A stretch of 64,000 nt of DNA from Manduca sexta (lineage: Eukaryota > Arthropoda > Insecta > Lepidoptera > Sphingidae), in the NCBI RefSeq assembly GCF_014839805.1, contig NC_051134.1, forward strand, positions 7,161,170 to 7,225,169. The letters run 5' to 3'. The notes under the pieces are model-generated. The model was not told where the DNA came from. It ran no database searches and saw only the letters and a list, made by a program, of their open reading frames with translations. Positions 52,766-64,000 of the stretch are shown here, one piece after another. Each line of letters begins with the position of its first letter. Within the stretch, counting starts at the first letter, position 1. Made by a program: the position numbers and the translations under genes.

Positions 52766-53905
52766 TATACAAAATCTGGCTATATGTTTACAATTAGTGA
52801 TACCCGAGGTGGGACGGCAGCCTTTAGTTAAACTTTCAGCGTTTCAAAATGTATCTTATAACAGTGCAATAAAATACGTAGTATGAACAATCTTGCAAAT
52901 TATATACCGCACCAGTTATCTGGTAGTCTAATTACTGCTCAATAATAAGTTTAGTAAGAATCATTTTACAAATTTACCCCGATTAAAACTTTTATCATAT
53001 AACTTGATCATTCCAAAGCAGGTTAAGGACAATTTTCCGTTCCAAATTGGTTCGATATACAAAACAAATTATATCAACTTATTGCTCGATAAAGCCCCGC
53101 CCGCTAAGTCGCCGATGTCAAACTTTTAATTCCACTCATTGAGTGGGATATACGGGGTGTTTGAAATTTATTACGTAAAGAAAATTTATTTATTGAATTT
53201 TTATTATATGTATTTGTTGGATCGTTGCACCTATTAAATAATTGTCACGTTAATTCAGGGTTGTTATGACGAAATTGAGGCTGATGTAATTAACAAATAA
53301 TTCAAAATACCAATATGGGCATTATAAAAATGCTTTCAATAATTTATTGAATAATAGCCTTTTGAATATAAAAAGTTTTTACATTAATATAACCAGCGTT
53401 TGAAAACATTTCATTCAAGGAAAATCCCAAGATAACCCTAAACACTCAATCAAAACCAACTTCAACCCTAAAACGATCGCTAAATAACAGAGCCCATTCC
53501 AAAAAAGACAAAGAAAAAGCCCGAAATACAGCAAACATAATATAATAACCCTTTGAGGCTACATTTGGAAACATTTACATCCTGTATAATAAATATATTT
53601 GGCAAAAAGTTAGGCGCCGTCCAATTTATTTTCTTTTGTTGGGCGGCCCGTGTTCCGGTCGGGAATTTTTACGAATAAATCCCCTAAGATTCGTAACAAA
53701 GAGTTCCATTTGCATCTTAGCTGGGACAGAGATCCCTCTCGAAGGGGCCACGCAGTTGGCGGAGGAAAATTTGAATTATATTAATGACATTATCATTTGT
53801 CTTATTGTCTCTGTTTTGGTGTCGGGTAGACATAAGATGCTGGGGATTCATAGCCGAGTTACAGTTTTTGTGTGTTTGAAAATGATTTTGAGCTCTCTGT
53901 TTTAA
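52766..53905. other. Non-coding stretch, one ORF of unclear status
   Basis: The ORF 53636-53905 includes INPLRFVTKSSICILAGT and TQLAEENLNYIND, mixed composition without a recognised domain. Its first codon is TTG and no splice sites support it. Confidence 0.3.
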
Positions 53906-54065
53906 TTCCTAGCTATCATCAGATATTTTTACGGTGAGGTAAAAGCTAATTCACTGTTATTATTTTTATTAAATCTTTCTGTGTTGGAAGCTGATTTTGG
54001 GCCGTCTTTGCTTTTGATTCCTAGATGTACTGCCATCAGATATCTTTACGGCAAGATCAAAGCTA
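53906..54065 (+). repeat. Imperfect tandem duplication
   Basis: 'attcctagctatcatcagat' with 'tttttacggtgagg' and 'aaagctaatt' (53906-53953) is repeated as 'attcctagatgtactgccat', 'atctttacggcaag', 'aaagctaata' (54018-54069), a period of about 112 bp. Confidence 0.5.
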
Positions 54066-54355
54066 ATACAAGTGAAATATTAAAAAAAAATTAAGCAGAT
54101 ACACATTGTCTAGCGCACAGCAAATCTCCCCATTTACAATTCCTATGAGGAGTCCTTCAAGGTTGGTTAAGCAATCAAATCATTTAAGGTGTTTATGTGC
54201 TGTGGTGATGGCTCATCAAGTAACCCATTTGTTCATCTACAACTACATCAATTTGCTGAACCAACCGCACGCTCTAGCGCCCCAATCAATCCTCCGCCAG
54301 ATTTATTAAGGCAATTAAACTTGGCGCGAGTTGACAGTTTTTTCCTTTGTTTCAG

Positions 54356-54448
54356 GCACTTTAATGAGTCCGCGGAGGCGTCTAGAATTAAATTCGCACG
54401 CGACGTCGCGCCGTCGTGTCGGTGTCGTCTCGTTGTCGTGTCGGACCG
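54356..54448 (+). other. Candidate 93-nt exon with a textbook acceptor
   Basis: TTTTTTCCTTTGTTTCAG ends at 54355, the best acceptor in the window. The next 93 nt are GC-rich in an AT-rich setting and end GACCG|GTAGCG, a moderate donor. Two frames are open: one reads HFNESAEASRIKFARDVA, the other starts an ATG after five bases (MSPRRRLELNSHATSRRR). Which is used, if any, cannot be told. It may be a 5' untranslated or early coding exon of a plus-strand gene extending beyond the window. Confidence 0.35.
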
Positions 54449-55090
54449 GTAGCGATTGCTACGTAATGCTTAATTAAATGCTTAGATTTTAATATGGGCT
54501 TCGTAGTTTGATGGAAAGGTCTGATTAAAGTTTTTACTGCTTTGAGACTCATTTATTAAGGTCCTCTTTTAATTATCAGGTAGGTTTAATGTAACCTATA
54601 ATGTTCATGGTCCGTTAGTAACAAGGAGAATATAATTTATCTAGATCGCTTCGAGTTGAACTGTTAATCTTAGCTCAATAAACTGCTCGACATTTGATTT
54701 ATACAATGTTGGAAACATATTTAGATGATTTTGAAACTACTTTTAGAAAATTTGACAACGGAGTATATTATAGTGTTTTGGGATATGAACACTGATTTAA
54801 AATCTTTACATATAAAATTAAAGGCAGATAACTGTACATTATAGATATTAAAGAAAACCTATTATTGGAGTAACAGAAGCCAAAACAACAGTTTTTAAAA
54901 TGTTTGTATATTTGTACACGTAGCGTGTTATGTGTACAAATATACAATACACAAATATTGGATATATAATAATATTTATAACACGCAACTACAGCCTGGA
55001 ATTAAATGTAGTTTTTACCGATGCAATGCTAGAGGTCTAGCTTAAAATATAGACTCCATTTTATTCCGGAAAAATAAAAAGCGTGTTTTT
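54449..55090. other. Non-coding stretch with a 44-nt hairpin
   Basis: TTGTATATTTGTACAC (54904-54919) and GTGTACAAATATACAA (54932-54947) are exact complements around a 12-nt loop. Nothing else is recognised. Confidence 0.6.
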
Positions 55091-55094
55091 TATC

Positions 55095-55150
55095 CCAGAA
55101 AAAGATATGCACGCGGGTGGAGGCGCGAGCAAAGGCTAGTATATAATATA
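55095..55150 (-). repeat. Start of the 57013-type repeat (minus)
   Basis: Reverse complement reads 'actagcctttgctcgcgcct' and 'ccacccgcgtgc', matching the plan 'actagcttccgcccgcagct' and 'tcgcccgcgtgg' at 57019-57052. Confidence 0.45.
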
Positions 55151-55971
55151 AATCATACTTAGATATGTGAAATAAAAAAAATTGATAATATTTTACGTTA
55201 TCAGGAACTGACGGATAATTCATTACTTAATGAACTACCTACGAAGATAGATAACGTATTAAATAGACATAAATCTCTTTGGAAAATATACATAAAGCCC
55301 TCCGTAAACAAATCGATAATCCATTAAGAAGTTTAATAATAACATTTCAATTGGACTTGAAACCATTGAGCTGAATATTATTAGAATTTGTTTATAATTC
55401 ATTCGATTATATTATTTGAAGTTATTCGAATGTTATTTACTTTCGTTTGTGAATATTTAAAGTAAAGGGAAAGCCAATGACGTCTGAGCTTTCCCAACTT
55501 ACGAATTATTAATGAACAAACTGCGAAATATCCTACGATGTACACAGATTCTGAAGGAATTACGATGCGGTAGTGTTTCATACAGCCTTGTTTACTAAAA
55601 TAGTCTTGAACTAATTTCTACATAACAACGTTATATTCAATATACCAGTACAATTGTAACATTTTCATAAAAAATAAAAATAAGGACATATAAATTAATT
55701 GCTCCGATATGAATGAAAATATGTGAATGTTAACAAGGATCTTGGAGTACATCTATAATACCTCTCCTTATTCTATATGGGCGTTTATGAGCGTTGGAGG
55801 TCATGTCACTAGGGAACAAATAAACTGCTATAAAAAACATGGAAAATTTAAAAAACCGAGCGCCACGTCCATTCCGTTTGACCGCGTTGTTTCAATCAGG
55901 CAGCACTCGGATCCATAGTTAAAGTGCCAATCACGGCGGCACCTGGAGACTTTAAACTCGTTGCCGACAAC
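55151..55971. other. Non-coding stretch
   Basis: The frames 55399-55581 (minus) and 55727-55918 (plus) show no domain. Nothing else is recognised. Confidence 0.35.
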
Positions 55972-56172
55972 TCAAGACCTGCTCGCCGTCCACTCCTCGC
56001 TCTTCACCACTCCAACAGCTAAAAGGATTCCTTCTTTATCTGAATACATAAGTTCATCGGGTTTTCGAAGTGAAACTTCTTTAGAATCGTTGTGATTTGA
56101 AATTCGATGAAACGAAAATGCGTCACTATATTTGAAACGTTCAACCAGTCTGCATGCTACATTTTGCATCAT
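55972..56172 (-). CDS. Putative small protein or exon of unknown function (minus)
   Basis: 66 codons starting MMQNVACRLVERFKYSDAF. The start context is aataaaATG with A at -3. The product is hydrophilic and balanced (FHRISNHNDSKEVSL, KPDELMYSDKEGILLAVGVV, KSEEWTASRS), and its codons look more coding-like than other frames nearby. There is no signal peptide, membrane span or known motif. It may be a stand-alone small gene, a terminal exon, or an exon that really ends at a GT inside the last twenty codons. No promoter or poly-A signal is clearly placed. Weak call. Confidence 0.3.
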   Translation of the reverse strand: MMQNVACRLVERFKYSDAFSFHRISNHNDSKEVSLRKPDELMYSDKEGILLAVGVVKSEEWTASRS

Positions 56173-57012
56173 TTTATTCTTTTGTTAGTATGTGTTTAAT
56201 ACATATGTTTTCGCCTGTGTATTACAAATCCCTAGTATAAAGAAAGCGTGTTGTATTGTTTTTGTATTTTTATTTTTGTGAATATTTTAATCTTTCTAAT
56301 AAACTAATTCTGCAAGAATGTTTTTGTTGTTGTAATGTGTTATAAATATTCTTTTGGAGTAGCAGGCTACAAGTATCCGATAAGTTTTTTAACCTAACCT
56401 AAACTTTAAAATACAGTTAGCATTGACCTACTTGTCTGTTAGTTCCCTATTTACATAACAATAATATGTTGGTATTCGTATATTTTTATATTACAACAAT
56501 TTATCTGATTTAAATTCCTATAAAAAAGTCAGTTCACGTTATATTCAAAGAAAAAACGCATTACAAAGTGTACATTTAAAATGTCGATAAAATCCGGAAT
56601 GCACACATCTTAAGATGCCAGCGCTCGCAGGCTAAGTGTTTGAACAGATCACTACTTATGCTCCCGATCTCTTGCCGACGTGCAGCCTCCGCCTCGAGGG
56701 TACGTTTAATTTTATTCTTCCAAGTCGACTTCTTCACTTTTTATTGAACCTTTTTAAGTATTCGTGTTATAAAAACGCTATTTTGTGTAGTGACTGTTCA
56801 AGTTTTGCCTTTAAAGGTTAAAATGATTATTGTTTTATATAGTCTTTTGGGATACTAAATTATTTTTAAGTAATGAGACAAAGAATGTGCTCTGACTGAA
56901 GTAAGAACCAAGACTATACACTGCATTTATAAGAAGTCCACCATTCAGAAACTTCAATTACTAAAATCTGCATACCACTGAAATGCGGTCATCGCCCTGG
57001 AACATCAAATAT
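56173..57012. other. AT-rich non-coding stretch
   Basis: The ORF 56636-56821 has no domain. No repeat end is recognised until 57013. Confidence 0.4.
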
Positions 57013-57866
57013 TATTATTTACTAGCTTCCGCCCGCAGCTTCGCCCGCGTGGATTTCGGACTTCAAAAATGGAGCCGGTCGCGAACGTTCGAGAATGTTC
57101 GTTTTACGAAGCTACTCGCTAAGTGATTCGCTAGCCTCTAGGTGCCAAGCAAGGCGCCTGCCTGTGCGTTCGCGACCTTATATATATACAGAAATAATCT
57201 TCTTAGCATGATTCAGTATTCACGTATGATGGCTTATTATAAGCGTATATCATGTATAATTTTGGTGTTTCTATATCGATTTCTATGATTATTTTTTATG
57301 GAATATTTAATAATGTTAACTTTTTTAATTAGGGATGACTGAGAGTGTTATAAACGTAAGAGTAGACAAATATAATGAGAAAGCTTCGAACTGCTAAGCT
57401 ATCGGGAGTTACACGTGTTATTGTGAGTCAACCATAAAAGATAGACATATGCTGTCGTGGGATATTTTTTACATAATTTTAAGGAGAACATTTTCGTCAT
57501 ACATGATTTTTGTGTAGCTTTAACTATTAAGGTTGCACACGCGACGGAAGCTTAAAAAATGGAGTAACTTCTCCCGTTTTCCCAACATTTCCCTTCACTG
57601 CTCTGCTCCTATTAATTGTAGCGTGATGAAAAGTATACTATAACCAGCACAGGAGTATGAAAAATAATGGTACCAAGTTTCGTTAAAATCCGTCGAGTAG
57701 TTTTTGTTTCTATAACGGTTATACAGACAGACAGACAGACAGACAGACAAAAATTTTACTAATTGCATTTTTGGCATCAGTATCGATCCCTAATCACCCC
57801 CTGATAGTTATTTTGGAAATATATTTCATGTATAGAATTGACCTCTCTACAGATTTATTATAAGTA
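57013..57866 (+). repeat. Long lepidopteran LINE-like interspersed repeat
   Basis: Starts 'tactagcttccgcccgcagc' and 'tcgcccgcgtgg' and ends near 'ttattataagtatagata'. Its 3' part has 'ccttcactgctctgctccta', 'agcgtgatgaaaagtatact', 'ttcgttaaaatccgtcgag' and a run of ACAG units. The opening and end motifs recur in shorter copies (11955-12165, 51385-51500, 55095-55150). No intact ORF is present. I am confident that it is a repeat and not of its class. Confidence 0.6.
57721..57749 (+). repeat. (ACAG)n microsatellite
   Basis: About seven ACAG units within the LINE-like repeat. A (TAGA)-rich tract follows at 57865-57905. Confidence 0.9.
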
Positions 57867-57905
57867 TAGATAGATAGAAGATATAAGTAGATAGAAGATA
57901 GATTA

Positions 57906-59114
57906 TCTCTTAATGTCCAGAATTTTTACACTAGCAATGATGGCATTTTAACGAAATACAACAGAGCTTGAACATCGATATATATATGTACTACGATACG
58001 TCTACTGCTTGGACATTACTGCTAACTGCAAAAATAATGTTTTGATACAATCCAATCAAACACCATCCGATCAAAGTCTCGCATTTAAGACATACCGAGT
58101 AAAACATGTTAAATATACTTGAGCCTCTAAATTCGCTTTCTCACCCACCAACCCGAACTGTTACGTTACGAAAGAACTCAAAAGATAGACCGAGAGGGGA
58201 AGTAGACAAAAACTGAGGCCAGAATCGAGTGCAGCATATTAAAAGACAGCAGTATTTGCGGATACACGCCTTGTGTAATAAAAACGCGGCTCGGGAATCA
58301 ATAAAGCGTTGCAGTGAATGAGAGCTAGTGTTTGCGCTGGGATCTGTGTTGGCTGGGGGCCGACTGACTGCAGAGAGATGAAGTTTGAATACATGACAGT
58401 TGGGTTCCTAGTGTTGTGAATGTGAAAGTTTGTGAGGATGTTCGGGCCACCATGCATAAACCGCTGAATAATAAATTCGGAAAACAGCCAAGACTCGGAT
58501 GAACATGAGGTAGTTTATCCTAGATATAACTACAGACTTTTGTTGCAGGAAATACTTGTACGTGGTCAAGTTGCAAACAGATGCAGGTTTATAAATGCAA
58601 TGAAACAATTATGCTGCACAATTTATGAGAGGATTAAGGACTTAAGAAATTCTTAATGGTTTTTGACGATATTTTTTGAATTTTCTGTTGATTGTACGAC
58701 TTTGTTCGACCAGATTACAAATAAAGCCTATAATAGCGTAATTCCAAATTACTACCATACTAATTTTATTTATTTAAATACCCTTAAAACTCAGTGTTAC
58801 TTGTCAGTCGCCACTAGATACATTTGGAGCTATGAGACTCAAGCCTTATGCATTTCAGAATAAGGTACAAATTCTCCACCAAAAATTTCTCAATGGTCTA
58901 GTCTAGATACACACTGATTAAAAGCTGCAAGATTTTTAGTTGTAAAGTATCTTTTGAATTACACCTACTAAACTTGCTTTTCATAATACTTGTAATGCAG
59001 AAGGGTAGACGGAAGTACTATTGAGTCAACAGTCCGCGAAGTTTATTTTCATTCCTTAACAATAGAGGAGCTTATAGTCTTGCTTATATCTCTCTTATTG
59101 TAATCTTTGAAAAC
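57906..59114. other. Non-coding stretch, possible small exon
   Basis: 'ctacagacttttgttgcag' ends at 58550 and is followed by a frame open for 34 codons (EILVRGQVANRCRF...), with a possible donor at GATGCAG|GTTTAT after 38 nt. The overlapping minus-strand frames 58239-58457 and 58408-58608 are not supported. The ORF 58663-58863 is without a domain. Confidence 0.25.
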
Positions 59115-59212
59115 TTCATCATCATCATCATCATTTTAGCCGGGAATCTTCCACTGCTGGACATGGGCCATTGAGCGCCACAAGGACCGGTTCTGAGCCG
59201 CTTAGAAAACTT
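59115..59212 (-). pseudogene. RTE-type LINE 3' end (minus)
   Basis: The minus strand reads NRSLWRSMAHVQQWKIPG then a stop (59138-59136), followed by an ATG-repeat tail (seen as CAT repeats on the plus strand at 59117-59132). Trp, then a VQQW block at the extreme end is the RTE signature also seen at 4045-4215 and 61478-61655. About 25 codons remain. Confidence 0.65.
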
Positions 59213-61095
59213 AGTATTTTAATCTAAAACCTCAATATTTTATTGCCACGGAACCTTTTTAATATTTATCAACATGAAAATTTAAAATCTCATTTTTCAA
59301 ACATAAATTAAAATTAACATATGACTTTTTAACTGTACAAAATTTCCCGAACTGAAATCTTTTTTTGTAATAATAAGAGCACCAATCAAAAGTACAATAA
59401 TCCCATGATGAAAAAAGTACTAAATATTTCAAAACATCCTAACTCGCTCAAGAATTTGCAAATTCTATAATGTGCATCTCTTGGTACTTGGTGTCTTTGT
59501 TTTAAAATTCGCCGCCGCGTGCCAAGCGTGGGCATGTTACATGATGTAAGGCGTTATTTACACTGAGCTCAAGGCTTATCTTTAAGCTGGGTTAATTAGA
59601 CAAGTTTTTACAACGGATACTTTTCGTTCATATTTTTATGGTAAAAATATACGTGGCTTAAAAAGAGGCTGCTAAAATATTAGACCAAAACTGGAATTCT
59701 AATTACAAACGTAATATACTCGCTCCACGATGTTGCTGTCAACTTGTTGCACCAGGCAAAAGACATGAAATAGTGGTAGCAAGCTGTCAATATTTCATTG
59801 TTATTATTACAAAACTACCAGTTGCTTCAACTAAATTGACTTAAGCCCCCAAAATGATAATGGCTCTGTTCTGGCAAATGGTCAGTTTTTACCCGGTTAT
59901 ATATTTTTAAATTCTACTATACACTATAGAAATAACATATTTTGTTAAAATAACGTAATAATAATAATTATATATTAAAAGTATCGTATCATTTTATCTC
60001 AATAACTTGCCAAACATTCAGCTATATTCCACAATACCGCCTGATCTACTAGAGCGTTAAGTTAGGTTAAGCAGCCCCAGCGATGTTAGGCTAAGATGTT
60101 TTTATTACAATTTGTAAAACGTCATTGATGTAAGGCATCTAAATCGTCTTACAAAATGTCTTATAAACCTTTGCTATTATCTATCCGGGGTTTTTCTTTA
60201 TTTATTTCTTTATACCGTTTAATCACTACAACTAAACTGTTCCAATTTTGAATTGTAATCTTTCATAGAAATCTACACTATTCTCGAGTTCTGCAAACTC
60301 CTAAGACGAAACAAAATGCTGGCTAGAATTAAAAAAAAACACTACCAGTGTAGACGGAACCCAAGCGGGTCGAGTCGTGTTAAGCATTTTTTCAGCAGCT
60401 TCATACGGAATGGTTTCGCGGTCCGCTTCCCGCGAACAGTTTTGATATTAAGCCAAATTAACAGAGTATATTCTCTTAATGTTCGCTGAAATGAGCTTCT
60501 TTTTACGTTTAATTGACTGTATATTGTTCTTTACGCTTTGATATATATTCTCGGAGCCATTTCTAGTTTAAAAATATGTGTCATTTTTGTGAGAATCATG
60601 GAATTATGCAACCATTATGGCAGCTATATACTTACGCTTCTAGAGACAGGTTAGTTAGACAGACAGCTAGTGTACAGGCGGTTCAATAGGTCGAATAATC
60701 CCATCAACTTTCTTAATCATATATCCCCTTTCTTAAAGTTCCATGACGCAACCAATTCGTACGAGTATAATTATTGTTCGCTAGAAATTATGGACAACTT
60801 CATCAGGTGACATAAAATTAAATGAGAATGAATACCTATTACCATAAAATCATTAGCCGCATTTACACATACAATTTAATTCTTTATTTTTTTTTACAAA
60901 TACATAAACATTTTATAGGCGATTTAAATGCCCCAGGCTTTATCTAGTGGTCTATCATTGAAAGATGTACATACAGTTGAGATGAAGCAGACGTATATAA
61001 AATAAGTATGTTTATATCTAAAATAAAACAATTTACCATTCGTACTTTTCTGTATCCGTGAATAATGTATCCTTTTGCACAATCGGATAATTATA
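59213..61095. other. AT-rich non-coding stretch
   Basis: No supported ORF, repeat end or RNA gene. A GC-richer patch lies at 60355-60430. Confidence 0.45.
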
Positions 61096-61293
61096 ATGGT
61101 GTCAAGAGGGAATGAACAGCAATTACAATATCAGTATATTGTAGAGCGAATCAATATGGCTTACGGGCTTAACACGCGCCGTGAAGCGGGAAGGTACAGG
61201 AGATTACAGTTACATTACGTGGGATCTACTAATCAGGGATTTGCACCCACATCAATGAACCGTACTGGTCGCATAATTATAACGCCGTCATAG
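61096..61293 (+). CDS. Putative small ORF of unknown function
   Basis: 65 codons from an ATG with A at -3 and G at +4 (ataATGG): MVSRGNEQQLQYQYIVERIN, AYGLNTRREAGRYRRLQLHY, GSTNQGFAPTSM. The product is basic and Gln/Arg-rich, with no signal or membrane segment and no family that I recognise. An AT-rich leader precedes it and no splice signals adjoin. It may be chance: stop-free frames of this length do occur in the window. Confidence 0.2.
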   Translation: MVSRGNEQQLQYQYIVERINMAYGLNTRREAGRYRRLQLHYVGSTNQGFAPTSMNRTGRIIITPS

Positions 61294-61477
61294 AATTTCC
61301 GTTATTAATTATTAATTTTAAGGTATTGTGCAGGACAACAGTGGCATAGAGTGTAGCTTAAATTGCTAACGGATAATTGCAATAAAACTTAATTAGACTA
61401 TTTCTCGATTATTTGTTTAAATTTTACTAGACGTTTTGAAAGCTTAGACGAAATTCATTCAGGGCGGACATTTATTT

Positions 61478-61655
61478 TATTATCATCAACAGCCCGTTGC
61501 AGTTGCTGGACATAGGCCTCCCCTAAGGTACGCCACAGAGCCCGGTCTGCTGCATCATGCATTCAGTCGCAGCCCTCTTGTGTAAGCCATCTGGTCAGAG
61601 GGCGTCCCACGCTACAGTTTCCATGACGCGGTCTCCACTCCAGAAACGAATAATT
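61478..61655 (-). pseudogene. RTE-type LINE C-terminal coding remnant (minus)
   Basis: On the minus strand a frame with one stop reads VGRPLTRWLTQEGCD, then after the stop ADRALWRTLGEAYVQQLQR, then DDN from a GATGAT tail. GRPxxRW followed by LGEAYVQQ is the conserved end of RTE-clade ORF2. No upstream RT remains. It is the longest of three such tails in the window. Confidence 0.7.
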
Positions 61656-62845
61656 GTATAAAATGGGGTATTTTTTTGTAGCTCTTAGTACTCGACAGTC
61701 TATGCGCGATCCCTTATTGAATAAAAAATTGCAAATAACACTGACAAGAACACAGAATTAAATAAAAATCTCTACACGCTTAACGCAAATCTAACACTAC
61801 ATTCAGAGTGTTCCATTTTTCCGAAACATTGAGGCCCGACCCTCGCTGTCAGGGCTGTGCGCATTATCTGAGCAGCGATAAACTCCACCACTTTACTCCG
61901 GGATCCCCATCTCGCAGCGTGACAGCTTGTGACGGTACATACATGCTCGTTTGATAAATTGCCGTGTTGTGGGTTAGTTGGGAGGGTTAAGTTTGTAGTT
62001 TTGTTTGGGTACTTATTTTAATCGGGTTAAGATTTTGTGTTACGTAAGATTTTGGTTTAGTGGATTTGGTTTATTATTTTAAATAGATATGTCCAAATAA
62101 AGGAATATGAAATAAGTTAAAAAAATCTATAATTTAATTAGATGTATCAAAATAAATGAGTATGAAATACGTTCAATAATATTATGATCTAGAAAAGGTG
62201 CCTTGCATTAAAAGAGGCATCTCATAAACGACTTAGTCCAGTCGACAACGTATCGAAAGATACTTTAGTATTGGCAATATTTATGTGCCGATCACCATGA
62301 AATCACCCTCTTATTCGTTTGCCAAGTTTATAAAATATAAAAAAAATATTATGTGCCTAATTCTTCCATGAAATCAAATATGACCACACTTTTTTAAGTT
62401 TAGAATTTAACTATCTTAGGTAAAATGTTGCCTTACCTTGATATCAAACACGAGTTCTCGATATTCAAGGCATACACGCTGCTAAGAAATCTAGATAAAT
62501 TTAATAAGGTCTAGTGAAACAAACGTACCTGGCTACTATTAATTTTAATTAAGTAACGCTCGCCTGGACTTGCGCGTTACTCACGGGAACTATAGATTAA
62601 TTAAAGTCTTTTCAAGTTTTGACGACCTAAATCCTTTTGGGTATTAAAAAAGTATCTTGTCATCCGGGATACTGTTTGAGCCTTGAAATATTGTATTACC
62701 GAATGTATAAATATCTATACAATAATGTTAGATGAATAAGATATTTTGTCTTAGCAATAAGTTCGCTTATTACCACACTATGTTTGTGTAAAATTCTCTT
62801 TACATAAATGATGTAAGAAAGTGATTTATATTTATTATTTTAGGT
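61656..62845. other. Non-coding stretch
   Basis: No ORF or repeat end is recognised. Confidence 0.45.
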
Positions 62846-63215
62846 TTTTTTTTTATCACGATCAGACATCAATGAATTATCTCTCCTAGCCGAATTTCGG
62901 TCATGACCAATCTCAACGGAGATCAGCCAGTTACGCAGGAGATATTATAGTGCACAAATGTATGCGCAATACACAGGTGCACTCTATGTTCTTTTACCCT
63001 CATATTATTCCTGTGAGACGGCAATCCGATATGACCGAAGAGAAATCAGGCGCAGGACCAACGATACTTCGTGACTCTGGGCAGCGACTGAGTAATTTTT
63101 AAAATAAAAAAATTCAGTCACAATTATTTTTGTTCCCATCCGGGACTCGAACCCAGGACCTGAGGGCGGTGGTACTCGTACCGCGTATGCATTACAGATA
63201 CGACACTAAGACAGT
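62846..63215 (-). repeat. Full-length tRNA-derived SINE (family S3, minus)
   Basis: On the minus strand it starts 'actgtcttagtgtcgtatct' (A-box region), with B box 'gggttcgagtcccgg', a body of about 230 bp with 'gtcatatcggattgccgt', 'ttggtcatgaccgaaattcg' and 'gctaggagagata', and an A10 tail at 62848-62857. It is unlike S1 and S2. The head resembles a tRNA gene only in the promoter boxes. Confidence 0.65.
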
Positions 63216-64000
63216 TTGACAAACAGGAAGGTAAGGTAAGCGCTACCAACTCAATGGCAAAATAATAAAGACTAAGATAGGAGTTTTATATCAACTGTTA
63301 ATATTACACGGAAACTCAACTACGCGGTCAGACTTTCAGCATACGGTGATCGAAAACTAGCCAAATCATATCAGGAACGACAGCGAAGATGTTTTATTAT
63401 ACTTCGATATTCCGTCTCCCAAAAAAATTAATATCAATAAAACAAATTCGTGGAAACGTCAGCAGAAACCTTTATTCATAACAAGACGGCCAGCGAAGCG
63501 GAATCTACAATAACTCATCGCGGAGTCCGGGAAACGGGACACGGGACTCCGTCATTCGTCGCTTTTGTTTTACCAACCTTTTTTAGGAAACCTTATGTCT
63601 TTTGCTGAATTATCATGTATTTTATGAATCTCGCCTCAATGGTCCGATGATATAGTGCCTACGCGAGCTAAAAACCGTAAGATTCAGGGTTCGATTTTTA
63701 AGTTAGACAAATATTTTTTTGTGTTTTGTAAGTAGGGAAGAACATGACAATTACTCAGGATTTAATATGATTTATTAATCGCTCGACGTTGCTGCCTATC
63801 GGAGTAAAACCATGAGGTTAAATTGTAATTGCTTATGCTATCTCTCAATGTTTTGATGAACATTATTAGAGGTCAAATTAACTAGCTTTTTTGGGGGTAA
63901 GTACAAAAACAGTTTACTACAAACTTAGACATAATATAACCTAGTTTTTGATATTATACTCTTTTGTTTGTAAACAATATAATTACAGGGCATTATGAGT
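63216..64000. other. Non-coding stretch with a tRNA-like SINE head at 63635-63715
   Basis: 'caatggtccgatgatatagt' and 'cagggttcgatttt' have the spacing of A and B boxes and are followed by 'agttagacaaatattttttt', as after other SINE heads. No body follows. The rest is unremarkable. Confidence 0.35.

Noticed and set aside
57595..57777. 60-codon ORF with a Ser-Val-Cys-Leu repeat
   Set aside because: Antisense translation of the ACAG microsatellite inside a repeat.

Overview
The window looks like AT-rich, repeat-dense nuclear DNA of a moth or butterfly. The case rests on the repeats: tRNA-derived SINEs with typical lepidopteran bodies (for example the 'agtagtagaggaggcccgt' tail), RTE-type LINE ends followed by ATG-rich tails, TTA-flanked and CAGTGGCG-ended MITEs, and Gypsy and BEL/Pao LTR retrotransposons. 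No complete host gene is recognisable. The non-repeat DNA reads as intergenic or long-intron sequence with a few candidate short exons and small ORFs, all low confidence.

Layout. 1-12264: AT-rich unique sequence with scattered SINE, LINE, MITE and unclassified repeat copies. 12265-18938: a complete Gypsy (Ty3-like) retrotransposon on the minus strand with a TTAG target duplication and almost identical LTRs. Its gag-pol is broken by frameshifts, a stop and internal deletions, including most of the reverse transcriptase palm and the YxDD box. 18939-40388: repeats and unique DNA, including two hAT-like MITEs in the window, a Harbinger-like palindromic MITE at 39404-39662, a retroposon-like family with 11-12 bp target duplications, and a family of about 220 bp present seven times in the window. 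40389-46717: a BEL/Pao retrotransposon on the plus strand with two identical 241-bp LTRs and an ATTAT duplication. All protein domains are present and one frameshift separates RNase H from integrase. 46726-47100: a solo LTR with TACG duplication and a TATA-Inr-DPE core promoter, only 8 bp beyond the BEL duplication. 47101-64000: more unique DNA, SINEs, LINE tails, hairpins and a few small ORFs or candidate exons.

How the parts work. The two LTR elements are self-contained gag-pol units: LTR promoter, primer binding site, Gag with zinc knuckles, aspartic protease, reverse transcriptase, RNase H and integrase. The BEL copy is very young and needs only one frame correction to read through. The Gypsy copy is also young by LTR similarity but cannot encode active enzymes, so it was probably mobilised by proteins from another copy. 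SINEs and MITEs similarly depend on LINE and transposase enzymes not encoded here.

Limits: repeat-family assignments come from memory of lepidopteran genomes and from copies compared by eye within this window. No database search was possible.
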